Origin: Gammaproteobacteria bacterium
GTDB taxonomy: Bacteria; Pseudomonadota; Gammaproteobacteria; Pseudomonadales; Halieaceae
Direction: 5' to 3'
Assembly (NCBI GenBank): GCA_024644535.1
Contig: JAHEKX010000001.1
Coordinates: forward strand, 62,001 to 126,000
DNA length: 64,000 bases
A program made the position numbers and the translations under genes. The notes below the pieces were generated by a model, which had not been told where the DNA came from, made no database searches, and worked only from the letters and a program-made list of their open reading frames with translations. Positions 35,692 to 44,902 of the stretch are shown here, in pieces. Numbering within the stretch: position 1 is the stretch's first letter; each line of letters begins with the position of its first letter.

Positions 35692-38322
35692 TTAAACGGC
35701 CAGAGACTTGGAGACCACCTCAAAGACGTCTTTCGACAAATTGTCTTGCGCGGCGATACGCTCGAGCTCTGCCTTCATGCGCTGAGCGTAGGCAGGATAA
35801 TTGCGCCATTTGGTCAAGGGGGCCAACAGGCGCGACGCAATTTGTGGGTTCTTCTTGTTTAGATCGATCACAACGTCTGCCAAGAGCTGGTACCCCTGGC
35901 CTGAGGCCGTATGAAACTGAACCGGGTTCGCCGAACAAAAGGCCCCCACTAACGAACGAATCTTGTTCGGATTAAGACTGTCGTACGCTGGGTGAGCGAG
36001 CAATCGTTTTACCCGCGCAAGTGCGTCACCGTAGGGGTTCATTGCTTGTATTTGAAACCATTGGTTAACCACTAGGGGTTCGTCCGCAAAGCGACGATAA
36101 AACGCTTCAAACGCTACCTCCGCCCGCTTACCACCCACAGCTCCTAAGGTTCGCAACGCACCCAATCGATCCGTTAGGTTGTCCGATTTTTCCAACAGGC
36201 TTACAGCGATATCGGCCGCTTTATCAGGCTCAACAAAACGCAAATAATCTAAAGCGGTAAGACGTAAAGCCCGCTCAGCGATCGCTGCACCTTCGGGCGC
36301 ATAAGCGCCTTTAATAACGATATTCGCAAGCGTTTCGAACTCGCCGGCTAAGGCCATCGCCAAAGTGGCTTTCACAGATTCACGAGCTGCGTGAATCGCT
36401 AAGGGGTCAGCGCCCTGCAACTGGCTATGAACTTCAGCGATATAGTTTTCACTCGGCAAGATCAAACTCGTCGCCAAAACAGCGCGATCACCACGCTGCT
36501 GTAACATTGACTTAATGCTGGCAATTAAGGCGTCTAAAGCGACACGCTCTTGCCTCGTGATAGCCTCATCAACGGCAAGAAGTGCTAGAGTTTGCAGCGC
36601 ATCCCAGCGTAAAAAGCCGTCTTCTTCGCAGGTTATCAAGCGCTGCAAATCATCGATGGACCAATCCACTTGAATGCGCACAGGCGCTGAAAACCCTCTA
36701 AACAAAGCGGGTACTGGTTGTTCATCGACCTGCTCGAATACAAAGGTCTGCTCTGATTCCGTAAAGCGCAACAAGGCTTCAGTGTCGTTGCGCTGTACTG
36801 AAGCTGAATGGTTAAGACCGAACGTTAAATTCCCTTGGCCTCCCACTAATCCCATCAAAACAGGAATATCAAACGGGTCCTTCACGGCTTGGCCCGGTGT
36901 TGGCGGACAACTTTGCGACAGTGTTAGGGTGTAACGCTTTGCCTCAGCATCATAGGAACCGTGTGCCTTAACAACAGGTGTGCCCGACTGTGAATACCAA
37001 CGCTTAAATTGTGTCAAATCTATACCGCTTACAACTTCCATCGCTGCGGCGAAGTCATCACAAGTAACGGCCTGCCCGTCGTGCCGGTCAAAGTACAAGT
37101 CGGAGCCTTTGCGAAACAGGTCAGGGCCCAGCAAAGTGTGAAGCATGCGCACAACTTCCGCCCCTTTTTCATACACTGTTAAGGTATAAAAATTTGATAT
37201 CTCGATGTAGGAATCAGGTCGAACGGGATGCGACATAGGCCCTGCATCTTCAGCGAACTGGGCGGTTCGAAGCAAGGTCACATCTTCGATGCGCTTGACA
37301 GCGGGAGAACCCATATCCGAGGAAAATTGGCTATCTCTAAATACCGTAAAGCCTTCTTTCAGACTTAATTGAAACCAATCTCTGCAGGTTACGCGGTTAC
37401 CCGACCAGTTGTGAAAATACTCGTGCGCCACAATCGCTTCAACCCGCTGATAACCTTGGTCAGTCGTTACATCTGGGCTTGCCAATACCGCCGAGGTATT
37501 AAAAATATTAAGGCTCTTGTTCTCCATGGCCCCCATATTAAAATCATCGACCGCAACAATATTAAACAACTCGAGATCGTATTCACGACCGTAGACTTGT
37601 TCATCCCAGCGCATCGACCGTTTTAACGCGTCCATGGCAAAATCGCACTTATCCAGGTCTTTCGGCTCGACAAAAATACGCAAGGTCACCGCATCACCAG
37701 AAGCGGTGGTAAAACTATCTTCAATATGAGCTAAATCGCCGGCGACCAATGCAAATAAGTAGGCAGGTTTTTTATGCGGATCATGCCACACGACACGATG
37801 ACGGCCCGCCTCAAGCTCCGTCGACTCGATCTGGTTACCATTACTCAACAGCACGGGGTAACGCGTACGCTCGGCGGTAATGCTCACGGTAAATACCGAC
37901 ATAACGTCTGGCCGATCAAGATAATAAGTGATTTTTCTGAAGCCTTCCGCCTCACACTGCGTGCAAAACATGGTTCGCGAGCGGTATAGTCCTTCTAGCG
38001 AAGTGTTCGTTTCGGGGTGTATCTCAGTTAGAATTTTTAGCTCAAACTGGTCGGGAACGTTTGTAATAGTTAAAGAGTCAGCGCCCACTGCATACTCATC
38101 AGTATTTAGCTCACGTCCATCGACAGAAACCGACAGCAGGCTTAGGTCCTGACCATCTAACACCAAAGGCGCGTGCTTATCTCCTTCCCGAGTAAGGACT
38201 AACTTTGATTTTACGAAAGTGCGATCATCGTATAAATCGAAATCGAGAGATACGCTCGCAATTGAAAACGCCGAAGGCTGGTAATCGGCCAAACGAATGG
38301 CCTGTGGTTGTGCATCACGCAT
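35692..38322 (-). CDS. pepN: aminopeptidase N
   Basis: 876 residues, as in E. coli PepN. GAMENKSLNIF (substrate-binding GAMEN) precedes HEYFHNWSGNR by about 40 residues, and the zinc glutamate follows in LKEGFTVFRD. FRKITYYLDRPDVMS near residue 125 is the M1-family N-terminal block. Removes N-terminal residues from peptides in the cytoplasm. It is the last gene of a minus-strand run; DUF2797 lies 9 bp upstream. Confidence 0.96.
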   Translation of the reverse strand: MRDAQPQAIRLADYQPSAFSIASVSLDFDLYDDRTFVKSKLVLTREGDKHAPLVLDGQDLSLLSVSVDGRELNTDEYAVGADSLTITNVPDQFELKILTEIHPETNTSLEGLYRSRTMFCTQCEAEGFRKITYYLDRPDVMSVFTVSITAERTRYPVLLSNGNQIESTELEAGRHRVVWHDPHKKPAYLFALVAGDLAHIEDSFTTASGDAVTLRIFVEPKDLDKCDFAMDALKRSMRWDEQVYGREYDLELFNIVAVDDFNMGAMENKSLNIFNTSAVLASPDVTTDQGYQRVEAIVAHEYFHNWSGNRVTCRDWFQLSLKEGFTVFRDSQFSSDMGSPAVKRIEDVTLLRTAQFAEDAGPMSHPVRPDSYIEISNFYTLTVYEKGAEVVRMLHTLLGPDLFRKGSDLYFDRHDGQAVTCDDFAAAMEVVSGIDLTQFKRWYSQSGTPVVKAHGSYDAEAKRYTLTLSQSCPPTPGQAVKDPFDIPVLMGLVGGQGNLTFGLNHSASVQRNDTEALLRFTESEQTFVFEQVDEQPVPALFRGFSAPVRIQVDWSIDDLQRLITCEEDGFLRWDALQTLALLAVDEAITRQERVALDALIASIKSMLQQRGDRAVLATSLILPSENYIAEVHSQLQGADPLAIHAARESVKATLAMALAGEFETLANIVIKGAYAPEGAAIAERALRLTALDYLRFVEPDKAADIAVSLLEKSDNLTDRLGALRTLGAVGGKRAEVAFEAFYRRFADEPLVVNQWFQIQAMNPYGDALARVKRLLAHPAYDSLNPNKIRSLVGAFCSANPVQFHTASGQGYQLLADVVIDLNKKNPQIASRLLAPLTKWRNYPAYAQRMKAELERIAAQDNLSKDVFEVVSKSLAV

Positions 38323-38331
38323 GCTGTACTC

Positions 38332-39156
38332 CTAGTAACTCAGGCGCAGCTCGTAGCCGCCGAATTTACGAATATTTAGAACGCCGGTGTCAAATATTAG
38401 ATACTGGCCTTTAATGCCCAGCAGGCATCCTTCGACAGTCACTTGTTTGTCAAAATTCAGTGCTTTGACTTTTTCTGGATAAGCCGTCACGGGAAAGCGA
38501 ATATCTACGGGATTTTGATCTTCTAACCACTGAATCGACTGCAGGCCATGTATGTTCTGCAGCTCATCTAACTCAGTGGCATAGAGCTCCTTGATCTCAT
38601 CGCGTTTGGCGACCAAACCAATAGATTCTGGCGCCCCTTTTAACATAGTTTGCCAGGCTGTTTTGTCGGCGACTGATTTACCGATTTGCACTTCCAAAAG
38701 GCCTGATAAGTAGCGGCTACTCACCCGCGCAATCGGCAGCGCCTGCGATGCCCCCTGGTCAATCCAGCGGGTTGGAATCTGACTGTGTCGCGTTATGCCC
38801 ACTTTCAGACCTGAGGTATTAGCAAGGTAAACAAAATGGTCAATATTACAATTGGCTTCGCCCCACTCCGGCTCGCGACAGGTACCGGCCGCAAAGTGAC
38901 AGCGTTCGGGGCTCATGATGCACATATCGCATTGCGCCAACTTTTTAAAGCAGGGATAACAATACCCCTGATTAAAGCTTTTTTTAGTTAGGCGAGAGCA
39001 CGCGACACATTGAATGAACCCCGTAAACTCAAGCCTTACCGTCTGTCCGATCAATGGATTCAGAGCCACCACCTGATCCCCCAAGGGCAAGGCATATTGC
39101 ACTACATCGCCTAACTCAGTTCGCATCTTTGCGACGCAGCCCTCATTCTGGGTCAT
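38332..39156 (-). CDS. DUF2797 protein with zinc-type cysteine cluster
   Basis: 274 residues. Near the N-terminus CVACSRLTKK, CYPCFKKL, CDMCIMSP, ERCHFAAGTC and EANCNIDHFVYLANTSG form a cysteine-rich, probably metal-binding region, followed by the DUF2797 core (LKVGITRHSQIPTRWIDQGA, a GIY-YIG-like nuclease-fold stretch). Function not known. It overlaps the DUF1315 gene by 14 bp and sits before pepN, an arrangement common in pseudomonads. Confidence 0.9.
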   Translation of the reverse strand: MTQNEGCVAKMRTELGDVVQYALPLGDQVVALNPLIGQTVRLEFTGFIQCVACSRLTKKSFNQGYCYPCFKKLAQCDMCIMSPERCHFAAGTCREPEWGEANCNIDHFVYLANTSGLKVGITRHSQIPTRWIDQGASQALPIARVSSRYLSGLLEVQIGKSVADKTAWQTMLKGAPESIGLVAKRDEIKELYATELDELQNIHGLQSIQWLEDQNPVDIRFPVTAYPEKVKALNFDKQVTVEGCLLGIKGQYLIFDTGVLNIRKFGGYELRLSY

Positions 39157-39412
39157 TGTTATTACTCCAGACTAAGGCGACTTCATCGTCGCATTGCTCG
39201 CCGGCCTTGTGACCCTTGTCTATGTAGCCAATACGTTCTTCTGGTGGCAAATTCAGCTCACCATACGCAATAACAGCCTGCATAACGTGTTCGCGCTGAT
39301 GGGGCTCTAGTACGCTGCCATCGGGCCAGCGCCCAAGCTCAAGAGCCGTAACAAAACGGCGATATAAATCGGGGCTCAGTCGCGCGACGGCGTCCTGGTA
39401 AGAATCGGGCAT
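39143..39412 (-). CDS. YeaC family protein (DUF1315)
   Basis: 89 residues. LSPDLYRRFVTALELGRWPD near residue 12 is the family hallmark, shared with E. coli YeaC, and LEPHQREHVMQAVIAYGE follows. Function unknown. Co-transcribed with DUF2797 (14-bp overlap). Confidence 0.9.
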   Translation of the reverse strand: MPDSYQDAVARLSPDLYRRFVTALELGRWPDGSVLEPHQREHVMQAVIAYGELNLPPEERIGYIDKGHKAGEQCDDEVALVWSNNNDPE

Positions 39413-39420
39413 AATTTTCC

Positions 39421-40275
39421 CTAGCTACGATTATTGTGCTGCAAAGAGAGTACGGTCCGAATGGCCAAGGCGATCATTACCCCCGCCAACAACCCGCCCA
39501 CGTGCGCATGGTTAGCAATACTGCCAAACCCTAACACATCAATAAGGCCGGTTAAACCAAGTATGAGCCAGCCGACCATGAAGTACAGAAGAGTATTCGA
39601 GGGCGGCAGGCACCACCTAGGAGGCAACTTCCCCCCCAGCCAAACGAGGGCGAGCAAACCATACACAAGCCCCGATAAACCACCAAATATTGCGGGCTCT
39701 GACAGTTCTGCTTGGGCCACATTAGCCACAATAGCAACCGTTAGGTAGACGACTATGGTCCACGCTCCTCCTAACGCATATTCTACGCGCCGCCCAAACT
39801 CCCACACCCACAGAGAATTAAACACCACATGCATCCAACCAAAGTGCAGAATGGCGGGTGTAATCAAACGATACCATTCCGCCGGCTCTGCACTTAAGAC
39901 CCAACCTTGATCCGTCACCATCAGGGGGTAATAGGTCAATGCACTTAGCCACGACCACTGCTCAAACACATGAATCGCTATAAAAACGACTAGGCTAATC
40001 AAAATAATGCTTAAGGTCACAGGTGCCCGAAGAAAAGCGTTAATCACGCCTGTTACGCTACTCGGTTGCGTTTGCGGCTCTGCCACGATGCCAGCTCGCA
40101 TGTCGGCGTATAACCGTCGTGCCACATCCACGTGTAAAGGTTGCAACACGTACAAGGTGATCTGATCGGTTTGATGCACCCAGTGATGGCCAATTTTATA
40201 AGCCCACAACAATTTGCTGAAGGCCTTCACTTCAACTTCTGAGTACAGGGACAACACTTCAAAACCTGAATTCAA
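39421..40275 (-). CDS. rhomboid family intramembrane serine protease (GlpG-like)
   Basis: 284 residues. An N-terminal soluble part of about 90 residues, as in GlpG, then six membrane helices. HFGWMHVVFNSLWVWEFG near residue 148 holds the helix-2 HxxxN, FGGLSGLVYG near 200 the catalytic serine, and NHAHVGGLLAG near 258 the catalytic histidine. It cuts membrane proteins inside the bilayer. Lies 9 bp after the NAD kinase gene, same strand. Confidence 0.94.
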   Translation of the reverse strand: MNSGFEVLSLYSEVEVKAFSKLLWAYKIGHHWVHQTDQITLYVLQPLHVDVARRLYADMRAGIVAEPQTQPSSVTGVINAFLRAPVTLSIILISLVVFIAIHVFEQWSWLSALTYYPLMVTDQGWVLSAEPAEWYRLITPAILHFGWMHVVFNSLWVWEFGRRVEYALGGAWTIVVYLTVAIVANVAQAELSEPAIFGGLSGLVYGLLALVWLGGKLPPRWCLPPSNTLLYFMVGWLILGLTGLIDVLGFGSIANHAHVGGLLAGVMIALAIRTVLSLQHNNRS

Positions 40276-40284
40276 TTCACTGTC

Positions 40285-41172
40285 CTAATCTACCAGAGCT
40301 GCACTCCAGCGCAGCTTATCTCTGCAACTGGCGTAAAAACTGTGACCCACAGGATGCAGCAGGGTCAATCGATGCGGCTTTTTTCGGATTAATACCGAGT
40401 CCCCCGGACGTGCTGTGATATTTGTCTGACCATCGCAGGTCACCGGCGGATGAATCCGATTGCGGGGTAAGATATCAATACGTATGTCCGAGTTTCCGTC
40501 TACCACGATGGGCCGAGAGCTCAGCGCATGAGGGAACATAGGCACCAAAACTACGGCATCTAGCGAGGGATGCATAATAGGCCCGCCGCCACTTAAGGAA
40601 TACGCGGTAGAGCCAGTGGGTGTCGATACAATCAAACCGTCGGCGCGCTGGCGATAAACAAACAAATCATTGATGTATAACTCGTATTCGATCATTTGGG
40701 CCGATGCTCCTGAGTTCACGACCACATCGTTGAGGGCATCTGCTTTAGCTACAGCCTCCCCGTTGCGCAAAACACAGGCATCCAGCAAAAACCGTGATTC
40801 AGATTCATAATTACCATCAAGTATGAGCGGGATTGCATGGAGCAGCTGATCGGGGTTGATATCCGTTAAAAACCCGAGCCGACCCCGGTTAACTCCAAGT
40901 ACCGGCACTTCATGACGCGCAAGCGTTCGTGCTGCACTCAGCAGTGAGCCATCGCCCCCAATCACAATCGCCAAATCCGCTTTGCCGCCTATTTCCGACC
41001 GCTCAGCATAACTGTAGCCTACATTGTCTGGCAGTCCTGATCGCAAACGATCTTCCACAATCAACTGATGACCACGCGCACTCAACATCTCAAGCATAGC
41101 CATAAGAGCAGACGCGAAGTCTGCGTCATGGCTGCGTCCTAATACCCCGATTGTTTTAAATGGTGATGGCAT
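40285..41172 (-). CDS. nadK: NAD kinase
   Basis: 295 residues. IGGDGSLLSAAR near residue 72 is the GGDGS catalytic motif, NRGRLGFL near 96, ALNDVVVN near 148 and TPTGSTAYSLSGGGPI near 185 make up the nucleotide site. Makes NADP from NAD and ATP in the cytoplasm. Between lipA (31 bp upstream) and rhomboid. Confidence 0.96.
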   Translation of the reverse strand: MPSPFKTIGVLGRSHDADFASALMAMLEMLSARGHQLIVEDRLRSGLPDNVGYSYAERSEIGGKADLAIVIGGDGSLLSAARTLARHEVPVLGVNRGRLGFLTDINPDQLLHAIPLILDGNYESESRFLLDACVLRNGEAVAKADALNDVVVNSGASAQMIEYELYINDLFVYRQRADGLIVSTPTGSTAYSLSGGGPIMHPSLDAVVLVPMFPHALSSRPIVVDGNSDIRIDILPRNRIHPPVTCDGQTNITARPGDSVLIRKKPHRLTLLHPVGHSFYASCRDKLRWSAALVD

Positions 41173-41203
41173 AAATCTTATTATTCCGCAACGAAACCGC
41201 AGT

Positions 41204-42205
41204 TTAGCCTTTAGGAAAGCTCAGGCCAACGTTGTTGCCCTCTAGCACCTGTTCAGCCCGATAACTGGATCGCACCATCACACCAGAGACCACCTCTAAA
41301 AAGCCCATCGACAAACCCAGCTCCCGGTAATCTTCAAACTCTTCAGGTGTCAGATAGCGATCAATAGGGTAATGATTACGCGTGGGTTGTAAGTATTGCC
41401 CGAAGGTGACGATATCCACCTCGGCCGCTCGAAGATCATCTAGACACTCTTCCACCTCTTCGCGGGTTTCGCCCAAGCCTAACATCAAGCTCGTTTTGGT
41501 TAACACATCCCGACGGTAACGCTTAGCGTGGCTCAACACCTCAAGTGTTTGTTCATAACCCGCGCGCGGATCCCGTACTGGGTGCGTCAGCCTTTTTACG
41601 GTTTCCACATTTTGGGCAAACACCTGAAGGCCCGAGTCTACGACCACCTCAACCGCTTTAAGATCCCCCAGAAAATCAGGCGTCAAGGCTTCTACGGCCG
41701 TTTCAGGATTGAGTTCTCGAACAGCCTTAACACAAGCCGCGTAATGCGCTGCGCCGCCATCTGGCAAATCATCGCGATTTACTGACGTCAACACCACATA
41801 CTTCAACCCCATTAGCTCGACCGATTTTGCTGTGTTTTCTGGCTCTTCTGAGTCTAACCAACCCTTAGGATTGCCAGTATTTACCGAGCAAAAGCGGCAA
41901 GCTCGAGTACACACCTCACCCATTAACATGATGGTAGCAGTACCACGGCTCCAGCATTCGCTCATATTGGGGCATTTAGCCTCTTCACAAACCGTTGCCA
42001 AACGGTGCTCGTGCACAATGCCTTTTACAGCTTCGTATTTTGGCCCACCCTGAGCTTTAACCCGCAACCAAGACGGCTTTTTAAGCGGCGTGTACTCCGC
42101 GTGGCTTTTCTTGATACCGTCTTTGATCGCCTTAAAACCCTGCGGTGTCGTGTATTTCTCACCACTGTGTATTTGCACCACTGGAATTTGATTCTGATCG
42201 CTCAA
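41204..42205 (-). CDS. lipA: lipoyl synthase
   Basis: 333 residues. The auxiliary cluster site [12 protein letters not shown] near residue 73 and the radical-SAM site [13 protein letters not shown] near residue 98 are both intact, and RSSYRAEQV near the end is the conserved RSSY. It inserts two sulfurs into octanoyl groups on lipoyl domains. Notably no lipB lies beside it, although lipB-lipA is the usual order; here lipA stands next to nadK. Confidence 0.96.
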   Translation of the reverse strand: MSDQNQIPVVQIHSGEKYTTPQGFKAIKDGIKKSHAEYTPLKKPSWLRVKAQGGPKYEAVKGIVHEHRLATVCEEAKCPNMSECWSRGTATIMLMGEVCTRACRFCSVNTGNPKGWLDSEEPENTAKSVELMGLKYVVLTSVNRDDLPDGGAAHYAACVKAVRELNPETAVEALTPDFLGDLKAVEVVVDSGLQVFAQNVETVKRLTHPVRDPRAGYEQTLEVLSHAKRYRRDVLTKTSLMLGLGETREEVEECLDDLRAAEVDIVTFGQYLQPTRNHYPIDRYLTPEEFEDYRELGLSMGFLEVVSGVMVRSSYRAEQVLEGNNVGLSFPKG

Positions 42206-42416
42206 ATCTCACCTCTGCTATTGGCCAAACTAGGCTTCTAGAAAAATGGTATTGTACTGGCTTTTATCGGCAATCGGTAATCGAGTTTTCCAAAGCCAAC
42301 CCACCGACGAATACCCACGACAGAATCGGGTGTCAGGGCAAGCACAAGGCGCTCACGTTTGCACTGGGTCAATACCTAATATTCTTATAACAGGTGTTCG
42401 AAATTCTCTGCAGTAA

Positions 42417-42758
42417 TATTGTCTTTATAAGATTGCGCGAGAACCTTACGGGCTTACCTACACAATTATTCAGAGCGCCGACTTTAGCGACTGCGCCCTG
42501 CAAATTGATGCTTTCCTGTCACCAGGGAAGCAGTCGGTCTTTTTGCTCGCCACCTCGGACAACCCCTGGGATCTGAACGAAGTCAACGGCTGGTTAAAGC
42601 ACGGCAAAACGCCCCTAGCGGGCGGCTTTTTCCCGGGCGTGACTGCAGCCCAAAACAAGTACCAACGCAATACCATTGTCGTGCTAAGCAGCAAAAATCC
42701 GCTGCGCAAATGCCTCGTTAATGGTATTCGCAAGTTCGAAAGCTTGATCGTGAAGTAA
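42417..42758 (+). pseudogene. remnant of a FIST sensor domain gene
   Basis: A protein-like frame between stop codons at 42414 and 42756, with no ATG, GTG or RBS at its left end. It reads PYGLTYTIIQSADFSD, FLLATSDNPWDLNEVNGWL and then PLAGGFFPGVTAAQNKYQRN, which resembles the start of FIST domains, where a W/L-rich helix is followed by a GGIFP motif. Only about 110 residues of a domain that should exceed 350 remain, so the gene is broken. Adjacent to an EAL fragment in another frame, which suggests one dead FIST-EAL signalling gene. Confidence 0.45.
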
Positions 42759-42890
42759 CTGTCGCATTAATTAGCGCCATGGCAGAAGGACTTGAAACGC
42801 AGGGGGAAGCGGACGCCTTAATCGCCCAGGGAAAGAGCGTTTACAGGGGTTCCTATTTTCTAAACCGGAACCCCTGGAAACATTTCTGGC
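42743..42890 (+). pseudogene. remnant of an EAL (c-di-GMP phosphodiesterase) domain
   Basis: In the frame of the ATG at 42779 it reads ALISAMAEGLETQGEADALI then RGSYFLNRNPW, closely matching the end of EAL domains (AEGVETxxQxxxL...GxxxQGYxF). Only about 45 residues survive and the 3' part runs into the amt gene on the other strand. It is out of frame with the FIST remnant just upstream, so a frameshift or deletion separates two parts of what was probably one gene. Confidence 0.5.
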
Positions 42891-42893
42891 TGG

Positions 42894-44195
42894 CTACAAG
42901 TCGTAGCCGCGCTCATCGTGTAGCACTAGGTCTAGGCCCTGCGTTTCGTCTTCTACATCCACACGCAAGCCTAACAGCGCATCAACCAACTTCAGCAAAA
43001 TGTAAGACATCACCGCGGTAAAGACTAGCGTGCTTACGACGCCAATCGCCTGAACACTCACTTGCCCTCCGATTGACGAAATACCGTCAGAAAAGCCGTT
43101 ACCCGACAAAATCCCAATGCCAGGGGCGCACAAAACCCCGGCCAGTAAAGTGCCGAGAATTCCGCCTACTCCATGCACGGGAAATACGTCTAAGCTGTCA
43201 TCAATTTTCAAACGTAACTTAATAAACAGAGTCGCATAGTAGCAAACAACACCGCCCGTGAGTCCAATCAGGACACCACCCGCGGGGCCGACGGATCCAG
43301 ATGCTGGGGTAATACTTCCAAGGCCTGCCACCATTCCGGTCACAATACCCAGAACCGATGGCTTACCGTGCTTAACCCATTCCATAGTCATCCACGCAAG
43401 TGCGCCAGCGGATGCCGAAAGATGCGTCACTAAAATGGCCTGAGCCGCGCTACCGTCGGCCGCTAACGCCGATCCACCATTAAAACCAAACCAGCCCACC
43501 CACAGCATACCAGCGCCAGTTACAGTCATTGTTAAGTTGTGTGGAGGGAGAGGCTGGCTCCCATAACCTTTTCTGGGGCCCATAACGATGGCTGCGACGA
43601 TAGCCGCTACACCAGCCGTAATGTGCACGACGGTACCACCGGCAAAGTCCTGAAGCCCCATGCCTTGCAGCCAACCGCCACCCCAGACCCAATGGCACAC
43701 AGGGGCGTAAACAAAAATGAGCCACAGCGAGCTGAACAACAGCATCGAAGAGAACCGCATACGCTCGGCAAAACCACCCACAATCAGTGCTGGGGTAATG
43801 ACAGCAAATGTCATTTGAAACATCGCAAAAGCCATTGAAGGTATAGAGCCCGAGACAGATTCACCCGACATAGCCGCCAAAAACACGTTGCCCAAATCAC
43901 CTACCCAAGGGCCTTGGTTATCAGTGCTTCCAAAAGCCAGTGTGTAACCCAGGGCAAACCAAAGCAGCGACATTAAACCGGTAAGCGCAAAACACTGCAT
44001 CAGCACAGATAACACGTTCTTAGAACGCACTAGGCCGGCATAAAACAATGACAATCCGGGTATCGTCATGAGCAACACCAGTGCGCTGGAAGTTAGAATC
44101 CAGGCGGTATCACCCGATGAGATTTCGGCATTAGCCGAAGGAGCTACCAATAACAAACCTAGCGCCACAGCTACAGCATAAGCTGACTTGAACAT
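42894..44195 (-). CDS. amt: ammonium transporter (Amt)
   Basis: 433 residues from the ATG at 44195, chosen because AGAGGA lies 6 bases upstream and the product then starts with a signal peptide (MFKSAYAVAVALGLLLVAPSANA), normal for AmtB-type proteins. Eleven membrane helices; HITAGVAAIVAAIV and VFPVHGVGGILGTLLAG carry the twin histidines of the pore. It lets ammonium enter when nitrogen is scarce. No glnK gene is adjacent, which is unusual, so its PII partner must be elsewhere. Divergent from slyD, with an NtrC-like site in between. Confidence 0.93.
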   Translation of the reverse strand: MFKSAYAVAVALGLLLVAPSANAEISSGDTAWILTSSALVLLMTIPGLSLFYAGLVRSKNVLSVLMQCFALTGLMSLLWFALGYTLAFGSTDNQGPWVGDLGNVFLAAMSGESVSGSIPSMAFAMFQMTFAVITPALIVGGFAERMRFSSMLLFSSLWLIFVYAPVCHWVWGGGWLQGMGLQDFAGGTVVHITAGVAAIVAAIVMGPRKGYGSQPLPPHNLTMTVTGAGMLWVGWFGFNGGSALAADGSAAQAILVTHLSASAGALAWMTMEWVKHGKPSVLGIVTGMVAGLGSITPASGSVGPAGGVLIGLTGGVVCYYATLFIKLRLKIDDSLDVFPVHGVGGILGTLLAGVLCAPGIGILSGNGFSDGISSIGGQVSVQAIGVVSTLVFTAVMSYILLKLVDALLGLRVDVEDETQGLDLVLHDERGYDL

Positions 44196-44284
44196 AGACA
44201 TTCCTCTTGCGGAGACCTTTATTTTGTTCTGAAGTGTACGAACAAACACAGGAAAATCCAGTTTCGGGGCCCAGGAATTCAAAA

Positions 44285-44301
44285 TGCACCAAAAGGTTGC
44301 A
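44285..44301. promoter_or_regulatory. NtrC-type binding site upstream of amt
   Basis: TGCACC-N5-GTTGCA, one base away from the enterobacterial NtrC consensus TGCACC-N5-GGTGCA, about 90 bp before the amt start. A second split pair of half-sites, TGCACCA at 44316-44322 and TGGTGCG at 44348-44354, lies just beyond. The position suits an enhancer for nitrogen-controlled amt. A convincing sigma-54 promoter between site and gene was not found. Confidence 0.5.
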
Positions 44302-44373
44302 CGATAAGGGCGACTTGCACCACGATGACGCCATTTTTGTTATATTTTGGTGCGATCACATCAAGATATTCAG

Positions 44374-44382
44374 TGCTATACT
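44374..44382 (+). promoter_or_regulatory. extended -10 promoter of slyD
   Basis: TGC-TATACT, an extended -10 element 27 bp before the slyD ATG; no good -35, as usual for this promoter type. Confidence 0.4.
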
Positions 44383-44409
44383 GCACTTTTTTTCTGAAGG
44401 ACTTTAGGC

Positions 44410-44895
44410 ATGCAAATTGGCAAAAACTCGGTCGTGACATTCCACTACACGCTATCCAATGTGGGTGGTGAAGAACTTGAATCAAGCGATGAAAATCAAC
44501 CTGCTTTGTATTTGCATGGGCATAACAACATCATGCCAGCACTTGAAACAGCGTTGGAAGGCAAGCAAGCTGGAGACGAGTTTGCAGTAACATTGGAAGC
44601 CAAAGACGCTTACGGAGAGCGACGCGCAGATAGCGTACAACGCGTTCCCTTAAAACACCTTGTTAATGCTCCAAAACGTCTACGAACAGGCATGGCAGTG
44701 CAGGTAAACACGCAATCAGGACCGCAGACAGCAACCGTACTTAAAGTGGGCAAATTTAACGTCGACGTCGACACTAACCATCCCTTAGCGGGCATGAGCC
44801 TTAGCTTTGCGCTGCACGTCGTTGATATACGTGAAGCAACGGCAGATGAGATCGCGCATGGCCACGCGCACGGGCCCGGCGGCCACCATCATTAA
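44410..44895 (+). CDS. slyD: FKBP-type peptidyl-prolyl isomerase SlyD
   Basis: 161 residues. It begins MQIGKNSVVTFHYTL, has the FKBP YLHGHNNIMPALETALEGKQAGD flap region and ends with a histidine-rich tail HGHAHGPGGHHH that binds nickel in SlyD. Cytoplasmic prolyl isomerase/chaperone, in relatives helping hydrogenase maturation; no hydrogenase gene is in view. Convergent with the SLC13 gene, 7 bp apart. Confidence 0.94.
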   Translation: MQIGKNSVVTFHYTLSNVGGEELESSDENQPALYLHGHNNIMPALETALEGKQAGDEFAVTLEAKDAYGERRADSVQRVPLKHLVNAPKRLRTGMAVQVNTQSGPQTATVLKVGKFNVDVDTNHPLAGMSLSFALHVVDIREATADEIAHGHAHGPGGHHH

Positions 44896-44902
44896 GTAGC
44901 GA

